A stretch of 64,000 nucleotides of DNA from JAJFUE01 sp039683515 (GTDB lineage: Bacteria; Sumerlaeota; Sumerlaeia; MVZB01). The notes under the pieces are model-generated. The model was given only the letters and a program-made list of their open reading frames with translations, ran no database searches and was not told where the DNA came from. Position 1 is the first letter of the stretch. Every line of letters begins with the position of its first letter. This document shows positions 11,199-19,887 of this stretch, piece after piece. The DNA lies in assembly GCA_039683515.1 (NCBI GenBank), contig JBDKRG010000011.1, forward strand, positions 94,659 through 158,658, written 5' to 3'. The translations under genes and the position numbers were made by a program.

Positions 11199-12557
11199 TT
11201 AACTCTGCGAACGGTTGTCGACGACGCGCTTGGCCTTGCCTTCGCTGCGCTGGATCGAGTGCGGCTCGACCAGGCGCACATGGACGCGCAGGCCGACCGT
11301 GCGCTCGATGGCGTGGGCGATCTTGCCCTGCAGCTCCTCGAGCGCGCGGACGCGGTCGCTGGAGAACTCCGGCGTCACTTCGACCTGGACCTCGACCTGG
11401 TCGAGTCCCTTCTCGCGCGTCAGCACGATCCGGTAGTGCGGCAGCGTCCCCTCGACGGCCAGCAGCGCGGCCTCGATCTGGCTGGGGAACATGTTCACGC
11501 CGCGGATGATCAGCATGTCGTCGCTGCGGCGGCCGATGCGGCGGATGCGGCGGACGGTGCGGCCGCACGGGCACGCCTCGGTCTGGATCGAGGTGATGTC
11601 GCGCGTCCGGTAGCGGATCATCGGCATGGCCTGCTTGGTCAGCGTCGTGATGACCAGCTCGCCCTCGGAGCCGTCGGGCAGCGGCTCGCCGGTCTCCGGG
11701 TTGATGATCTCGGGGTAGAAGTGGTCCTCGAAGACGTGCAGGCCGTTCTGGAACTGGCACTCGCAGGCGACGCCCGGGCCGATGATCTCGGTCAGGCCGT
11801 AGATGTCGTAGGCCTTGATGCCGGCGACTTCCTCGATGTGGCGGCGCATGGCGTCGCTCCACGGCTCGGCGCCGAAGACACCGGCGCGCAACGGCAGGTC
11901 GCGCATGTCGACGCCCATCTCGAGGGCGCGCTCGGCCAGGTGCGTGAAGTAGCTGGGCGTGCACGAGACCGCCGTCACGCCGAAATCCTTCATGACCATG
12001 ACCTGGCGGTCGGTGTTGCCGCCGCTGATCGGGATGACCATCGCGCCGAGGGCCTCGGCGCCGTAATGCGCACCCAGGCCGCCGGTGAACAGGCCGTAGC
12101 CGTAGGCGTTCTGCAGGATGTCGCCGCGGTGCAGGCCGCAGCCGATCAGCGAGCGCATGATGACCTGCGTCCAGACCTCGAGGTCCGAGCGCGTGTAGGC
12201 GACGACGATCGGCTTGCCGGTCGTGCCGCTGGAGGCGTGCAGGCGCACGATGTCGGCGGGCGGGCTGGCGAACAGGCCGTACGGGTAGTTGTCGCGCAGG
12301 TCGGTCTTGATCGTGAACGGCAGCAGGGCGATGTCCTCGAGGCCGCGGATGGAGTCGGGGGTCAGGCCGCGCTCGCTCACCCGGTTGCGGAACAGGGCGA
12401 CGTTGTCGTAGGCGCGCTTGACGACCTGCTGAAGGCGCAGGAGCTGAAGCTCGCGCAGCCGCTCCAGCGGCAGGTAGTCCATCGCGCTCGCCTCGTTGAA
12501 CGGGACGCTGGCGGACTTGCCGGTATCGAGGACGGATTGGGAAGCATTCGTGGCCAT
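11199..12557 (-). CDS. paaK: Phenylacetate-CoA ligase
   Basis: This 452-residue adenylate-forming ligase activates phenylacetate or a related aryl acetate with ATP and CoA. The phosphate-binding motif HASSGTTGKPIVVAYT lies at about residues 103-118. YGFGLFTGGLG-like and TEIIGPGVACECQ segments of the PaaK family follow, with the C-terminal lid domain (RIGRRSDDMLIIRGVNMFPSQIE) at about 325-350. The length is typical (about 430-450). It starts 5 bases after the iorB stop. Together IorAB and PaaK interconvert aryl-2-oxoacids, aryl-acetyl-CoA and aryl acetates, either for aromatic amino-acid fermentation or for reductive synthesis. Confidence 0.96.
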   Translation of the reverse strand: MATNASQSVLDTGKSASVPFNEASAMDYLPLERLRELQLLRLQQVVKRAYDNVALFRNRVSERGLTPDSIRGLEDIALLPFTIKTDLRDNYPYGLFASPPADIVRLHASSGTTGKPIVVAYTRSDLEVWTQVIMRSLIGCGLHRGDILQNAYGYGLFTGGLGAHYGAEALGAMVIPISGGNTDRQVMVMKDFGVTAVSCTPSYFTHLAERALEMGVDMRDLPLRAGVFGAEPWSDAMRRHIEEVAGIKAYDIYGLTEIIGPGVACECQFQNGLHVFEDHFYPEIINPETGEPLPDGSEGELVITTLTKQAMPMIRYRTRDITSIQTEACPCGRTVRRIRRIGRRSDDMLIIRGVNMFPSQIEAALLAVEGTLPHYRIVLTREKGLDQVEVQVEVTPEFSSDRVRALEELQGKIAHAIERTVGLRVHVRLVEPHSIQRSEGKAKRVVDNRSQS

Positions 12558-12562
12558 TGTGT

Positions 12563-13057
12563 TTACCCCTGGACCTGCAACATGCGGGAGCGTCCCAGTT
12601 CGAATGCACGCTCGTTGATTTCATGCAGACGCTCGGGCAGGACGAGCCGGATCGCGTCCAGCCAGACGTCGCGCCCGATATCGAGATGGGCGCTGAGGGC
12701 GCCCAGCAGAGCCGTGTTCAGCGCGCGGCCGAGCGACCGGGCCTCCTCTTCGCCGAGAAAACCCGGCTCGATCAGGACGCCTTCGCCCCTGAGCCGCGGC
12801 CGGCTGACCTCGATCCACTCCGGCGCGAGCGCCAGCAGGAAATCGGCCTCGCCGGGCGGAACCATCGGGCTCAGCACGCGCGCGCCGAACCGGATGTCGC
12901 TGGCGACCGACCCGCCGCGCTGGCTCATCCCGTGGACCTCGCTCTTCTTGACGTCGAGGCCGGCAAGGAACGCCGCCGCGGCGATGATATCCGACGCCGT
13001 CAGCACGCCCTGGCCGCCCAGCCCCGCTATCACGACATTCCTGACTCCATCATGCAT
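12563..13057 (-). CDS. iorB: Indolepyruvate ferredoxin oxidoreductase, beta (gamma-type) subunit
   Basis: This 164-residue protein belongs to the 2-oxoacid:ferredoxin oxidoreductase gamma-domain family. NVVIAGLGGQGVLTASDIIAAAAFLAGLDVKKSEVHGMSQRGGSV is the family signature at about residues 6-52. It pairs with IorA for CoA-dependent oxidative decarboxylation of aryl pyruvates. At 164 residues it is slightly short (usual about 190-200), ending soon after the last conserved helix. The start overlaps the iorA stop by 8 bases and paaK follows 5 bases downstream, so the three genes form one translational unit. Confidence 0.95.
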   Translation of the reverse strand: MHDGVRNVVIAGLGGQGVLTASDIIAAAAFLAGLDVKKSEVHGMSQRGGSVASDIRFGARVLSPMVPPGEADFLLALAPEWIEVSRPRLRGEGVLIEPGFLGEEEARSLGRALNTALLGALSAHLDIGRDVWLDAIRLVLPERLHEINERAFELGRSRMLQVQG

Positions 13058-14708
13058 GGGCCTTGCTCCGGGGGGCGGCTTGTTTGCCGTCGCACGATTT
13101 TCCGTCGCGCCGGGACTGTTCGTACTGGCGGATCTTGCCGGCGGCCAGCACGCACGGCCGCCGCACGATGATCAGCGCCGGCTTGTCGGCGGCGAGGCAG
13201 TCGCGAAGCGCTTCTTCCAGGCGGCCGGGCTCCTTGAGCGGGTCGATCGTGATGACGGTCTCGAGCCCGATCCCGCGCGCCACCGCTTCGTAATCGACCT
13301 GGTGCGCCGGCTCGTGCGCGAGCGAGCGGCCGGTGCCGGGGTGCTCCTGGAGGCCGGTCATGGCGGTCGTGCCGTTGTCGAGCAGGATCACCACGTGGCC
13401 GGTCGCGGGCGGGTTGTAGACCATCTCGACCAGGCCGGTGAGGCCGCTGTGGATGAACGTCGAGTCGCCGATGACGCTCACGACGCGGCGGGCCTCGTCG
13501 GGCGGCAGGACGTGGCGCAGGCCGAGGCCCACGCCGATCGAGGCCCCCATGCACACGCACGTGTCCATCGCCTCGAGCGGCGGCAGGACGCTCAGCGTGT
13601 AGCAGCCGATGTCGCCCGAGACGATGCAGCCAAGTTTCTTGAGCGCCTCGAAGCTGGAGCGGTGCGGGCAGCCCTGGCACAGCTGGGGGGGCTTGCCCGG
13701 CGGCGTCGCCGCGTCCGGCGTCTGGTCGCCGGTCAGGATCTTGCGGACGCGGACGACGTCGAGCTCGCCGAAGCGGAACCGCGACGGCTTGTCTTCGATT
13801 TTAATCCCGGCGGCGCGGATCGCATCGGCCAGGTACGGGTCGCCTTCCTCGATGACGACGCAGCGCTCGAACCGCCCGGCGAAGGAGCGGATGAGGCCCA
13901 TCGGGAGCGGGTACGTCAGGCCGATCTTGAGGATCGCGGCGCCCGGGGCGGCTTCCATCGCGTGCATCGTCGCCACGCCCGAGCAGACGATGCCGAGCGT
14001 GTCGCTGGTCCCCTCGAACACCATGTTGAGCATGGAGGTTTCGTTCCAGCGCGCGATCTCGTCGAGCCGGGCGCGGAGCCGGTGGTGCGCGGGGCGCGCG
14101 TGGGCCGGGATCATCACGCGGCCCTTGGTATCACGCTCGTAATGTGGAGTCGGGGGAGAAATCTTGCTTGAGGAAGGTCGGACGAGAGTCTTGCTGTGAC
14201 AGACGCGGGTCGTGAGCCGGAGAAGGATTGGGCTGCGCCATCGTTCGCTCAGTTCGAACGCGCGCAGCGTATACTCGTAAGCTTCCTGCGAGTCCGACGG
14301 CTCGAGCATCGGCACGCCGGCGGCGACCGCGTAGTGGCGGTTGTCCTGCTCGTTCTGGCTGGAGGCCATGCCGGGGTCGTCGGCCGAGACGATCACCAGC
14401 CCGCCCGCGACGCCCGTGTAGGCGACCGTGAACAGCGGGTCGGCGGCGACGTTCAGGCCGACGTGCTTCATCGTGACGAGCGCGCGCGCCCCGCCATAGG
14501 CGCCGCCGATGGCGACCTCCAGGGCGACCTTTTCGTTGGGCGCCCACTGGGCGCGCCCGCCCAGCCGGGAAAGGCTCTCGAGAATCTCGGTCGAAGGCGT
14601 GCCGGGGTAGCCGGTCGCCAGCGTGACGCCGCAATCGCGCGCGGCCAGCGCGATCGCCTCGTTGCCGCTCAAAAGAAGCCGGTCGGTTTTGGTCAAATCG
14701 GTCATCAC
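13050..14708 (-). CDS. iorA: Indolepyruvate ferredoxin oxidoreductase, alpha subunit, lacking the ferredoxin domain
   Basis: This 552-residue protein carries the pyrimidine-binding domain (LLSGNEAIALAARDCGVTLATGYPGTPSTEI, N-terminus), a central domain, and the TPP domain from about residue 350. The TPP domain includes CQGCPHRSSFEALKKLGC, GDIGCYTL and VVSVIGDSTFIHSGLTGLVEMVYN with DNGTTAMTG. The usual C-terminal two-[4Fe-4S] ferredoxin domain is missing: after RRPCVLAAGKIRQYEQ the protein ends in a basic tail with no CxxCxxC motif. Canonical IorA is about 600-650 residues. The enzyme would need a separate ferredoxin or another electron route. It is the first gene of iorA-iorB-paaK. Confidence 0.94.
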   Translation of the reverse strand: MMTDLTKTDRLLLSGNEAIALAARDCGVTLATGYPGTPSTEILESLSRLGGRAQWAPNEKVALEVAIGGAYGGARALVTMKHVGLNVAADPLFTVAYTGVAGGLVIVSADDPGMASSQNEQDNRHYAVAAGVPMLEPSDSQEAYEYTLRAFELSERWRSPILLRLTTRVCHSKTLVRPSSSKISPPTPHYERDTKGRVMIPAHARPAHHRLRARLDEIARWNETSMLNMVFEGTSDTLGIVCSGVATMHAMEAAPGAAILKIGLTYPLPMGLIRSFAGRFERCVVIEEGDPYLADAIRAAGIKIEDKPSRFRFGELDVVRVRKILTGDQTPDAATPPGKPPQLCQGCPHRSSFEALKKLGCIVSGDIGCYTLSVLPPLEAMDTCVCMGASIGVGLGLRHVLPPDEARRVVSVIGDSTFIHSGLTGLVEMVYNPPATGHVVILLDNGTTAMTGLQEHPGTGRSLAHEPAHQVDYEAVARGIGLETVITIDPLKEPGRLEEALRDCLAADKPALIIVRRPCVLAAGKIRQYEQSRRDGKSCDGKQAAPRSKAHA

Positions 14709-14809
14709 TTACACCACTCAGACGGAAATCGCATCCGCACCCGCTTGATGCTATCGATTTAAGACTCAAATGTCAAAGTGAGCTTCAGGTTTCAGGCGGG
14801 CGGTTCCGA

Positions 14810-15778
14810 TCATTTCCCGCGGGTGGCGATGAACCCGTAGAGCCTCGGCAGCGGCGCCAGGTCGTGCTCGGGATGGGGGTCGTGCGGGTAATCCCAGTGG
14901 TAAAGATCCTCGAACCCCGCTTCGGCCAGCCATGCCTTCAGCTGCTTGATTTCGAGCCCCGGCCGGCGGTCGGCCATCGCCACCCGGAACCGCTCGTTGG
15001 CGTGCGGCTGGAAATCGACGATCAGCATGCGGCCGCCCGGCTTGAGCGCCGCGCGGACCTGCTTGAGCACCTCGAGGATATTGTCGACGTGATGCAACAG
15101 AATCAGCGACAGGACCAGGTCGACCTCGCCGCGCTTGAGCGGGAGCGACTCGATCGCGCCGCGGCGCAGCTCGACGTTCTTGATCCCCGCTTCGTCGATC
15201 CGCCGCCGGGCGACGTCGAGCATCTGCTGGCTCATGTCGACGGCGATGACACGCTTGAAATGCGCGCCGAGAAGGGGAAGAAGGTAGCCGGTGCCGGCGC
15301 CGAGGTCGGCCACGTCGAGGTTGCGCGGCAGGAGCCGCACAAGCGCCTCGAGGTGGAACGTCGGGCCGAACGCATGCTCGCGCAGGGCGTCCCAGCGCGC
15401 GCCGAGCTTGTCGAAAAACTCCTCGCCCACGGCCGACTGCCGCATGGCGAGCGTCCGCTCGAGCCGCTTGCGGTCGACCTCGGGCAGCTCGTTCTCGCGA
15501 AGCAATTTATTGAGGGAATCGCGCAGGTCGGTGTCGCCCTCACCCAGGTCGGCCTCGACGCTGGCCCGGTAAAACGTCGCCGCGCCGATCGGCCGGTCGG
15601 CCACGAGGCCCTGGTCTTTGAGCGCCTTCAAATGGCGACTGATGGAAGACTGCGGCATCTCGAGGATGCGCACGAGCTCGCCGACCGAGAGTTCCTCGTG
15701 GCTCAAGAGGTGAAGCAGCCGAAGCCGCGCCGGGTCGCCGACGGCCTTGAACATGGAGCTGAGTGCGCCTAAATCCAT
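14810..15778 (-). CDS. ArsR-family regulator fused to a SAM-dependent methyltransferase
   Basis: This protein is 322 residues long from the ATG at 15778. That start has an AGGTGG ribosome site 5 bases upstream, unlike the earlier start at 15817. Residues 1 to about 95 are an ArsR winged helix (FKAVGDPARLRLLHLLSHEELSVGELVRIL, MPQSSISRHLKALKDQGLV). About residues 125-290 are a class I methyltransferase with the SAM loop VADLGAGTGYLLPLL, the acidic VIAVDMS and LVLSLILLHHVDN. Such fusions are known regulators, some tied to methionine/SAM metabolism. No obvious target gene lies beside it. The ArsR part lacks a clear metal-binding cysteine motif. Confidence 0.88.
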   Translation of the reverse strand: MDLGALSSMFKAVGDPARLRLLHLLSHEELSVGELVRILEMPQSSISRHLKALKDQGLVADRPIGAATFYRASVEADLGEGDTDLRDSLNKLLRENELPEVDRKRLERTLAMRQSAVGEEFFDKLGARWDALREHAFGPTFHLEALVRLLPRNLDVADLGAGTGYLLPLLGAHFKRVIAVDMSQQMLDVARRRIDEAGIKNVELRRGAIESLPLKRGEVDLVLSLILLHHVDNILEVLKQVRAALKPGGRMLIVDFQPHANERFRVAMADRRPGLEIKQLKAWLAEAGFEDLYHWDYPHDPHPEHDLAPLPRLYGFIATRGK

Positions 15779-15785
15779 TATCCAC

Positions 15786-15805
15786 CTATCCGGATTTAAG
15801 GATAG
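15786..15805. promoter_or_regulatory. Inverted repeat upstream of the ArsR-methyltransferase gene
   Basis: CTATCCGGATTTAAGGATAG has 6-base arms (CTATCC/GGATAG) and lies 8-27 bases before the start codon of the ArsR-type gene, partly over its ribosome binding site. The position suits an autoregulatory operator. The arms are short, so chance is possible. Confidence 0.35.
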
Positions 15806-15825
15806 TAGGGCAACCAAGAGGTTGT

Positions 15826-15875
15826 CAAGAAGGGACCCAAGGGACGAAAAGGACGCAAAGGACCCATAGGGCTCA
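15826..15875. repeat. Degenerate GGACC(C)-type repeat
   Basis: Units such as GGGACCCAAGGGACGAAAAG and GGACGCAAAGGACCCATAGG occur between the ArsR-methyltransferase gene and rnpB. The reverse orientation of the same family appears at 37957-38012 (ATGGGTCGTTTGGGTC). Confidence 0.5.
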
Positions 15876-15880
15876 ACCCT

Positions 15881-15920
15881 AAAAACTGAAGGGCCGGCCC
15901 ATTTTTGTTGGACCGGCCCA
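15881..15920 (-). terminator. Intrinsic terminator of rnpB
   Basis: On the minus strand, GGGCCGGTCC and GGGCCGGCCC form a 10-pair stem (one G-T pair) around a short A-rich loop. TTCAGTTTTT follows, about 11 bases beyond the 3' end of the RNase P RNA. Confidence 0.8.
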
Positions 15921-15930
15921 TGAGTGATGT

Positions 15931-16300
<370 letters not shown>

Positions 16301-16309
16301 GTTCCATAG

Positions 16310-16341
16310 TAATGATGAATGATGAATGATGAAAGATGAAA
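16310..16341. repeat. Degenerate GATGAAT tandem repeat
   Basis: ATGATGAATGATGAATGATG and a diverged last unit lie just upstream of rnpB. The family recurs at 20754-20800. It overlaps the expected rnpB promoter region. Confidence 0.55.
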
Positions 16342-16444
16342 TCTTGGCCATTTCACGGGGAGCTTGCCCCCGCGCCCGGGTTGTAGTAACAAAAAGGCAG
16401 GTCATCGCGCTTACGAATCGTTAATCACAGGCTGAGGAACAACC

Positions 16445-17266
16445 ATGGTGCATGTTCTGGCGTTAACGCCGCTTGTTTTGATGGCGATCTGGTTTCTTCT
16501 CTACAGGCGGTTTGGAGCCCCGCTATGGATCAGGGTGTATTTGTATACGGTCGTGCTTCTCATGTTCATTCCCTTCTTAATTCAGCACGGCCCCAAAGGA
16601 ATGCTGTTTTTTGCGGTCGTGTTCTTGGGTCTTTTCATGTTTCTGGTTTCGCGCAAGCTGGCGAGCATGAGAATGCCCCTGGAATCCAACCTGCGCGCGG
16701 TCGAGGAAATCCAGTGGCCTGATTACGCGCGGGAGCGCGCCATTTCGTTTGCGAACCAGGTGCGCGACTGCGGGCTGTTCACCGATATTTACCATTGCAC
16801 CCGGCAGACCAAGGTCGGCAAGAAAACCATCACCGAGATCAGCATCGCCGCCATGAACCGCGAGGGGAACGCCTGGATCCGGTTCAGCACGAATGACAAC
16901 GGCGAGAAAAGATTCGTCTACGTCGTCCACTCCGTGGCGCAGGACGGAAAAGATTTGGCGACCAGCAACAGAATGCTCAACGGCAATATGTTCGCGGACC
17001 CGATGTTCAGGTCGGTTCGCATCCCGGAAACCGGCTCGATCGCGCCATACATGGAAAAGCATCTGGAGCTGTGCCGCAAAAACGGCCCGATTCGCGCCTT
17101 CGACGAGGACGTCGTCACCGTGATGAAAAAGCTGTCCAGGGTGTGGACCGACCGCATGCTGGACGCGGGCAATCTGGAGCTGACGTCCGGCGGGCTGGAA
17201 GTTCGAATCGCCAGCCAGGCCCTGCTCCGGGTCGCCCTCCGCTCGCTGAAGGGCCTGTTTGTTTAA
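16445..17266 (+). CDS. Membrane-anchored protein of unknown function
   Basis: I do not recognise this 273-residue protein. It begins with three hydrophobic segments (about residues 4-20, 31-46 and 52-68) and continues as a roughly 200-residue soluble domain with no motif I know. The domain contains YHCTRQTKVGKKTITEISIA and FSTNDNGEKRFVYVVHS, which look like beta strands. Codon use and GC match the neighbours less well than usual (more A/T at third positions near the start). It stands alone, transcribed away from rnpB and toward a convergent gene. Confidence 0.7.
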   Translation: MVHVLALTPLVLMAIWFLLYRRFGAPLWIRVYLYTVVLLMFIPFLIQHGPKGMLFFAVVFLGLFMFLVSRKLASMRMPLESNLRAVEEIQWPDYARERAISFANQVRDCGLFTDIYHCTRQTKVGKKTITEISIAAMNREGNAWIRFSTNDNGEKRFVYVVHSVAQDGKDLATSNRMLNGNMFADPMFRSVRIPETGSIAPYMEKHLELCRKNGPIRAFDEDVVTVMKKLSRVWTDRMLDAGNLELTSGGLEVRIASQALLRVALRSLKGLFV

Positions 17267-17296
17267 ACCCAAAGTTTGCTTATAAAGCCGGCCGCC

Positions 17297-18010
17297 TTAC
17301 GCGAAGAAATCCGGGTCGTTCAGAAGGGGCAGGCGCTCTTCCAAGTGCTTTTGCACGGCGTCGATGAAATTCGAAATGTCGCGGCCGGTCCGGACGTGCG
17401 TGTCCTCGGCGGGGGTGTTCAGGTCGACTTCGATCTTGGCCGCGAGGTCGAGCTGGCGCGGGTCGGCCGTCCGCAGCGGCTGGACGCGCAGCCAGCGGTT
17501 GACGATCGAGCCGTCGTCGAGCGCAAGCCGCGCGAGAACTCCCAATTGCACTTCCATCGGGGCCTGGCCCTGCAGCGCGCGCGGCTGGAGGAAATACGCC
17601 GCGATCTTGTCGTTGGCGCTCGAGCGCGTGTCGCAGAAAAACTGCGTCAGCGAGCCGAGCCGGCAGACGCGCAGGTTGTTGTTCTCGGCCATCCACGCGT
17701 GGATCGGCATCAGCATCGTCTTGACGGCCGCGAACAGCTCGTCCAGCTCGGCGGGGGTCTCGATCATGCGGCGCAGCACGATCTTGGCCGGCGCCAGCTC
17801 GAGCGCCCAGTGCCCCCCCTGCCCGATCATCACGAGGCACGGCATTTCCGGCGGCAGCTGCCCCTCGGCCTGCATGAGCCGGATTTCCTCGAACTGCGTA
17901 AACTGGCCGCGGATCTGTTCGCCAAACGCGGCAACGTCCGCCGGAAACTCGAACTCGCGCGTCGGCCACAGCGCAATGATGAGCGAAATGGGACGATAAG
18001 CCTCGTGCAT
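17297..18010 (-). CDS. Hypothetical cytoplasmic protein
   Basis: This 237-residue protein has no signal peptide or membrane segment and matches no family I can name. It has regular alternation of short beta strands (PISLIIALWP, PCLVMIGQGGHWALEL) and helices (DELFAAVKTMLMPIHAWMAENN), then VQLGVLARLALDDGSIVNRWLRVQPLR. The C-terminus has a His-rich turn (EDTHVRTGRDISNFIDAVQKHLEE). It is convergent with the membrane-protein gene to its left; no operon partner is visible. Confidence 0.7.
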   Translation of the reverse strand: MHEAYRPISLIIALWPTREFEFPADVAAFGEQIRGQFTQFEEIRLMQAEGQLPPEMPCLVMIGQGGHWALELAPAKIVLRRMIETPAELDELFAAVKTMLMPIHAWMAENNNLRVCRLGSLTQFFCDTRSSANDKIAAYFLQPRALQGQAPMEVQLGVLARLALDDGSIVNRWLRVQPLRTADPRQLDLAAKIEVDLNTPAEDTHVRTGRDISNFIDAVQKHLEERLPLLNDPDFFA

Positions 18011-18038
18011 GACTGTTCTGCCAATCTATTGGTTTTTT

Positions 18039-18070
18039 CGTGCTCGTGCTCGTGCTCTTAATCGTAATCG
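18039..18070. repeat. GTGCTC/GTAATC interspersed repeat
   Basis: CGTGCTCGTGCTCGTGCTC is followed by TTAATCGTAATCG. The reverse complement occurs at 41259-41280, 44438-44463 and 56708-56730, always in gaps. Confidence 0.65.
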
Positions 18071-18112
18071 AAAAAAATCAAAGAATGCGCTGCCGCCGCC
18101 GGCGACGCCGTC

Positions 18113-18871
18113 CTACAGCGCCGGCAGCCGGTTGATCATCGACGCCGCGTAGCCGGCGCCGAAGCCGTTGTCGATGTTCACGACGGTGACGTTCGAGGCG
18201 CAGGAGTTGAGCATCCCCAGCAGCGCGGCCAGCCCGCCGAACGACGCGCCGTAACCGACCGACGTCGGCACCGCGATCACCGGCCGACCGGCCAGCCCGC
18301 CGACGACGCTCGGCAGGGCGCCCTCCATGCCGGCGACGACGACCAGGACGCGCGCCTGCTGGAGCCGCCCGACCTCGGCCAATAAACGATGGATGCCGGC
18401 GACGCCGACGTCGTGGATCGCCTCGGCGCGCGAGCCCTGCGCGCGGGCGGTCAGCAGCGCCTCCTCGGCGACCGGCAGGTCGGCGGTCCCGGCCGAAATC
18501 ACCAGGACCAGCCCCTCGCCCCGCCCGGCGTCGGCGAGCTCGGCCGGGCCGATGATCCGCGCCGCGGGATAATAAACCAGCTCGGGGAAGAGGGCGCGGA
18601 CGGCTTCGTAGTGCTCCTGGCCGGCGCGGGTGGCCAGCGGCAGCGCGCCCATGCCCATCAGCGACTTGACGATCCCGGCCACATGCTCGGGGGTTTTGCC
18701 CTGGCAGAAAACCACTTCCGCCCCGCCGTGGCGCAGCGCGCGGTGATGGTCCACCTTGGCGTAACCGAGGTCCTCGAACGGCATCGACGACAGCCGCGCC
18801 AGCGCCTCGTCGAGCGTGATCTCGTCGCGTTTGAGCATCGTGAGCAATTCGATCAGAGCTTCGCGGTTCAT
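18113..18871 (-). CDS. larB: Nickel pincer cofactor biosynthesis protein LarB
   Basis: LarB carboxylates and hydrolyses nicotinate adenine dinucleotide to pyridinium-3,5-biscarboxylate mononucleotide, the first step toward the nickel-pincer nucleotide of lactate racemase-type enzymes. Its 252 residues show the N-terminal family region (LGYAKVDHHRALRHGGAEVVFCQGKTPEHV). A PurE/AIR-carboxylase-like core follows: LVISAGTADLPVAEEALLTA, HDVGVAGIHRLL, VVVAGMEGALPSVVGGLAGRPVIAVPTSVGYG and the C-terminal IDNGFGAGYAA. The length is typical. larC and larE are not in the window, so the recipient enzyme is unknown. Confidence 0.95.
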   Translation of the reverse strand: MNREALIELLTMLKRDEITLDEALARLSSMPFEDLGYAKVDHHRALRHGGAEVVFCQGKTPEHVAGIVKSLMGMGALPLATRAGQEHYEAVRALFPELVYYPAARIIGPAELADAGRGEGLVLVISAGTADLPVAEEALLTARAQGSRAEAIHDVGVAGIHRLLAEVGRLQQARVLVVVAGMEGALPSVVGGLAGRPVIAVPTSVGYGASFGGLAALLGMLNSCASNVTVVNIDNGFGAGYAASMINRLPAL

Positions 18872-19020
18872 GGCCTGGCCTTCGCTTCCTGGTACGCCGG
18901 CACGAGTGCAGGGTGTCTCCTATCCTAAGAGCGCGGGACGCCGACCGTCAATGGAATCCGGGAACGCCCCGGCCGCTCGAAACCATTGCCTTCGGCCGCG
19001 TTTTTTTGCAGGGTAGAGGC

Positions 19021-19878
19021 ATGGGCCTTCACCTGCCATCGATCCAGCGCCTCCTGCTCCATTTCTACATCGATAACCTCGTCTTCCGGCACGAAATCGG
19101 GATGAACTGGAAGGGCAAGCTGAACCGGAACAGCCCGGTCGTCCAGGCCCATTTCATCATGCTGATGACGTTCCTGGCGACGGCCGGCGCGGAGGCGGCG
19201 TTCGGCCCCGAGGGCGTCATGTACGCCTCCGAATTCGTTCTTACGGTCGCGGCGCTGCTCGGGTATTTCATCGCGTTCGCGATCGGCTACAAATCGATCT
19301 GGCGCGAGCGCCAGAAAGCCACGCTCGAGCAGATTTGCCTGTCGCTGCTCTCCGACCATGAATTTTTCGAGGGCAAGTTCTACGGCGGGCTGGCGCCGTT
19401 CCTCGAGGCGCGGCGGTATCTCATCCTTCATGCCGCCGTGTTGTTCGGCGCGACGGCATGGGTCGATGGGGACGCGGTCGCCGCCACGTTCAAACTTGTT
19501 TGCGCCACCATGCTGATCGTGCACATGAATTACGGCTGCTCGATCGGGCTCCTGGCCGGATTGCGCGCCGCCCAGTCGGGCAACACGTCCATGATCGGCG
19601 CGATGGCCGCGGAGCGGGAATACGCGTTTCTGGCCGCCGAGATCTTCGCGCTGCTCAAGGCGGTCATCGATTTCGCCAAATTCTTCCTGCCGATCTGCCT
19701 GATCCTGATTTTTGCGAGATTCACATGGGGCGCGACGATTTCGGAAAAAGACCTCTGGATCGTGGCCGTCCCCTTCCTTGTCTTCCCGCTCAGGGCGCAC
19801 GAGCGCCTGCGCGACCTCGAAGCCGGGCTGAGGGATCGGCTGATGAAGAAATTCAAGGCGAAAATGGCGTTCGAGTAA
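19021..19878 (+). CDS. Polytopic membrane protein of unknown function
   Basis: This 285-residue protein has about five hydrophobic segments, for example FIMLMTFLATAGAEAAF, FVLTVAALLGYFIAFAIGY, LVCATMLIVHMNYGCSIGL and FAKFFLPICLILIFARF. I chose the ATG at 19021 because AGGGTAGAGG lies just upstream; the frame is open 36 codons further, but that stretch looks non-coding. The C-terminus is basic (DRLMKKFKAKMAFE). I cannot assign a family. The next gene is convergent, so no operon context helps. Confidence 0.7.
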   Translation: MGLHLPSIQRLLLHFYIDNLVFRHEIGMNWKGKLNRNSPVVQAHFIMLMTFLATAGAEAAFGPEGVMYASEFVLTVAALLGYFIAFAIGYKSIWRERQKATLEQICLSLLSDHEFFEGKFYGGLAPFLEARRYLILHAAVLFGATAWVDGDAVAATFKLVCATMLIVHMNYGCSIGLLAGLRAAQSGNTSMIGAMAAEREYAFLAAEIFALLKAVIDFAKFFLPICLILIFARFTWGATISEKDLWIVAVPFLVFPLRAHERLRDLEAGLRDRLMKKFKAKMAFE

Positions 19879-19887
19879 ACCGAACGG

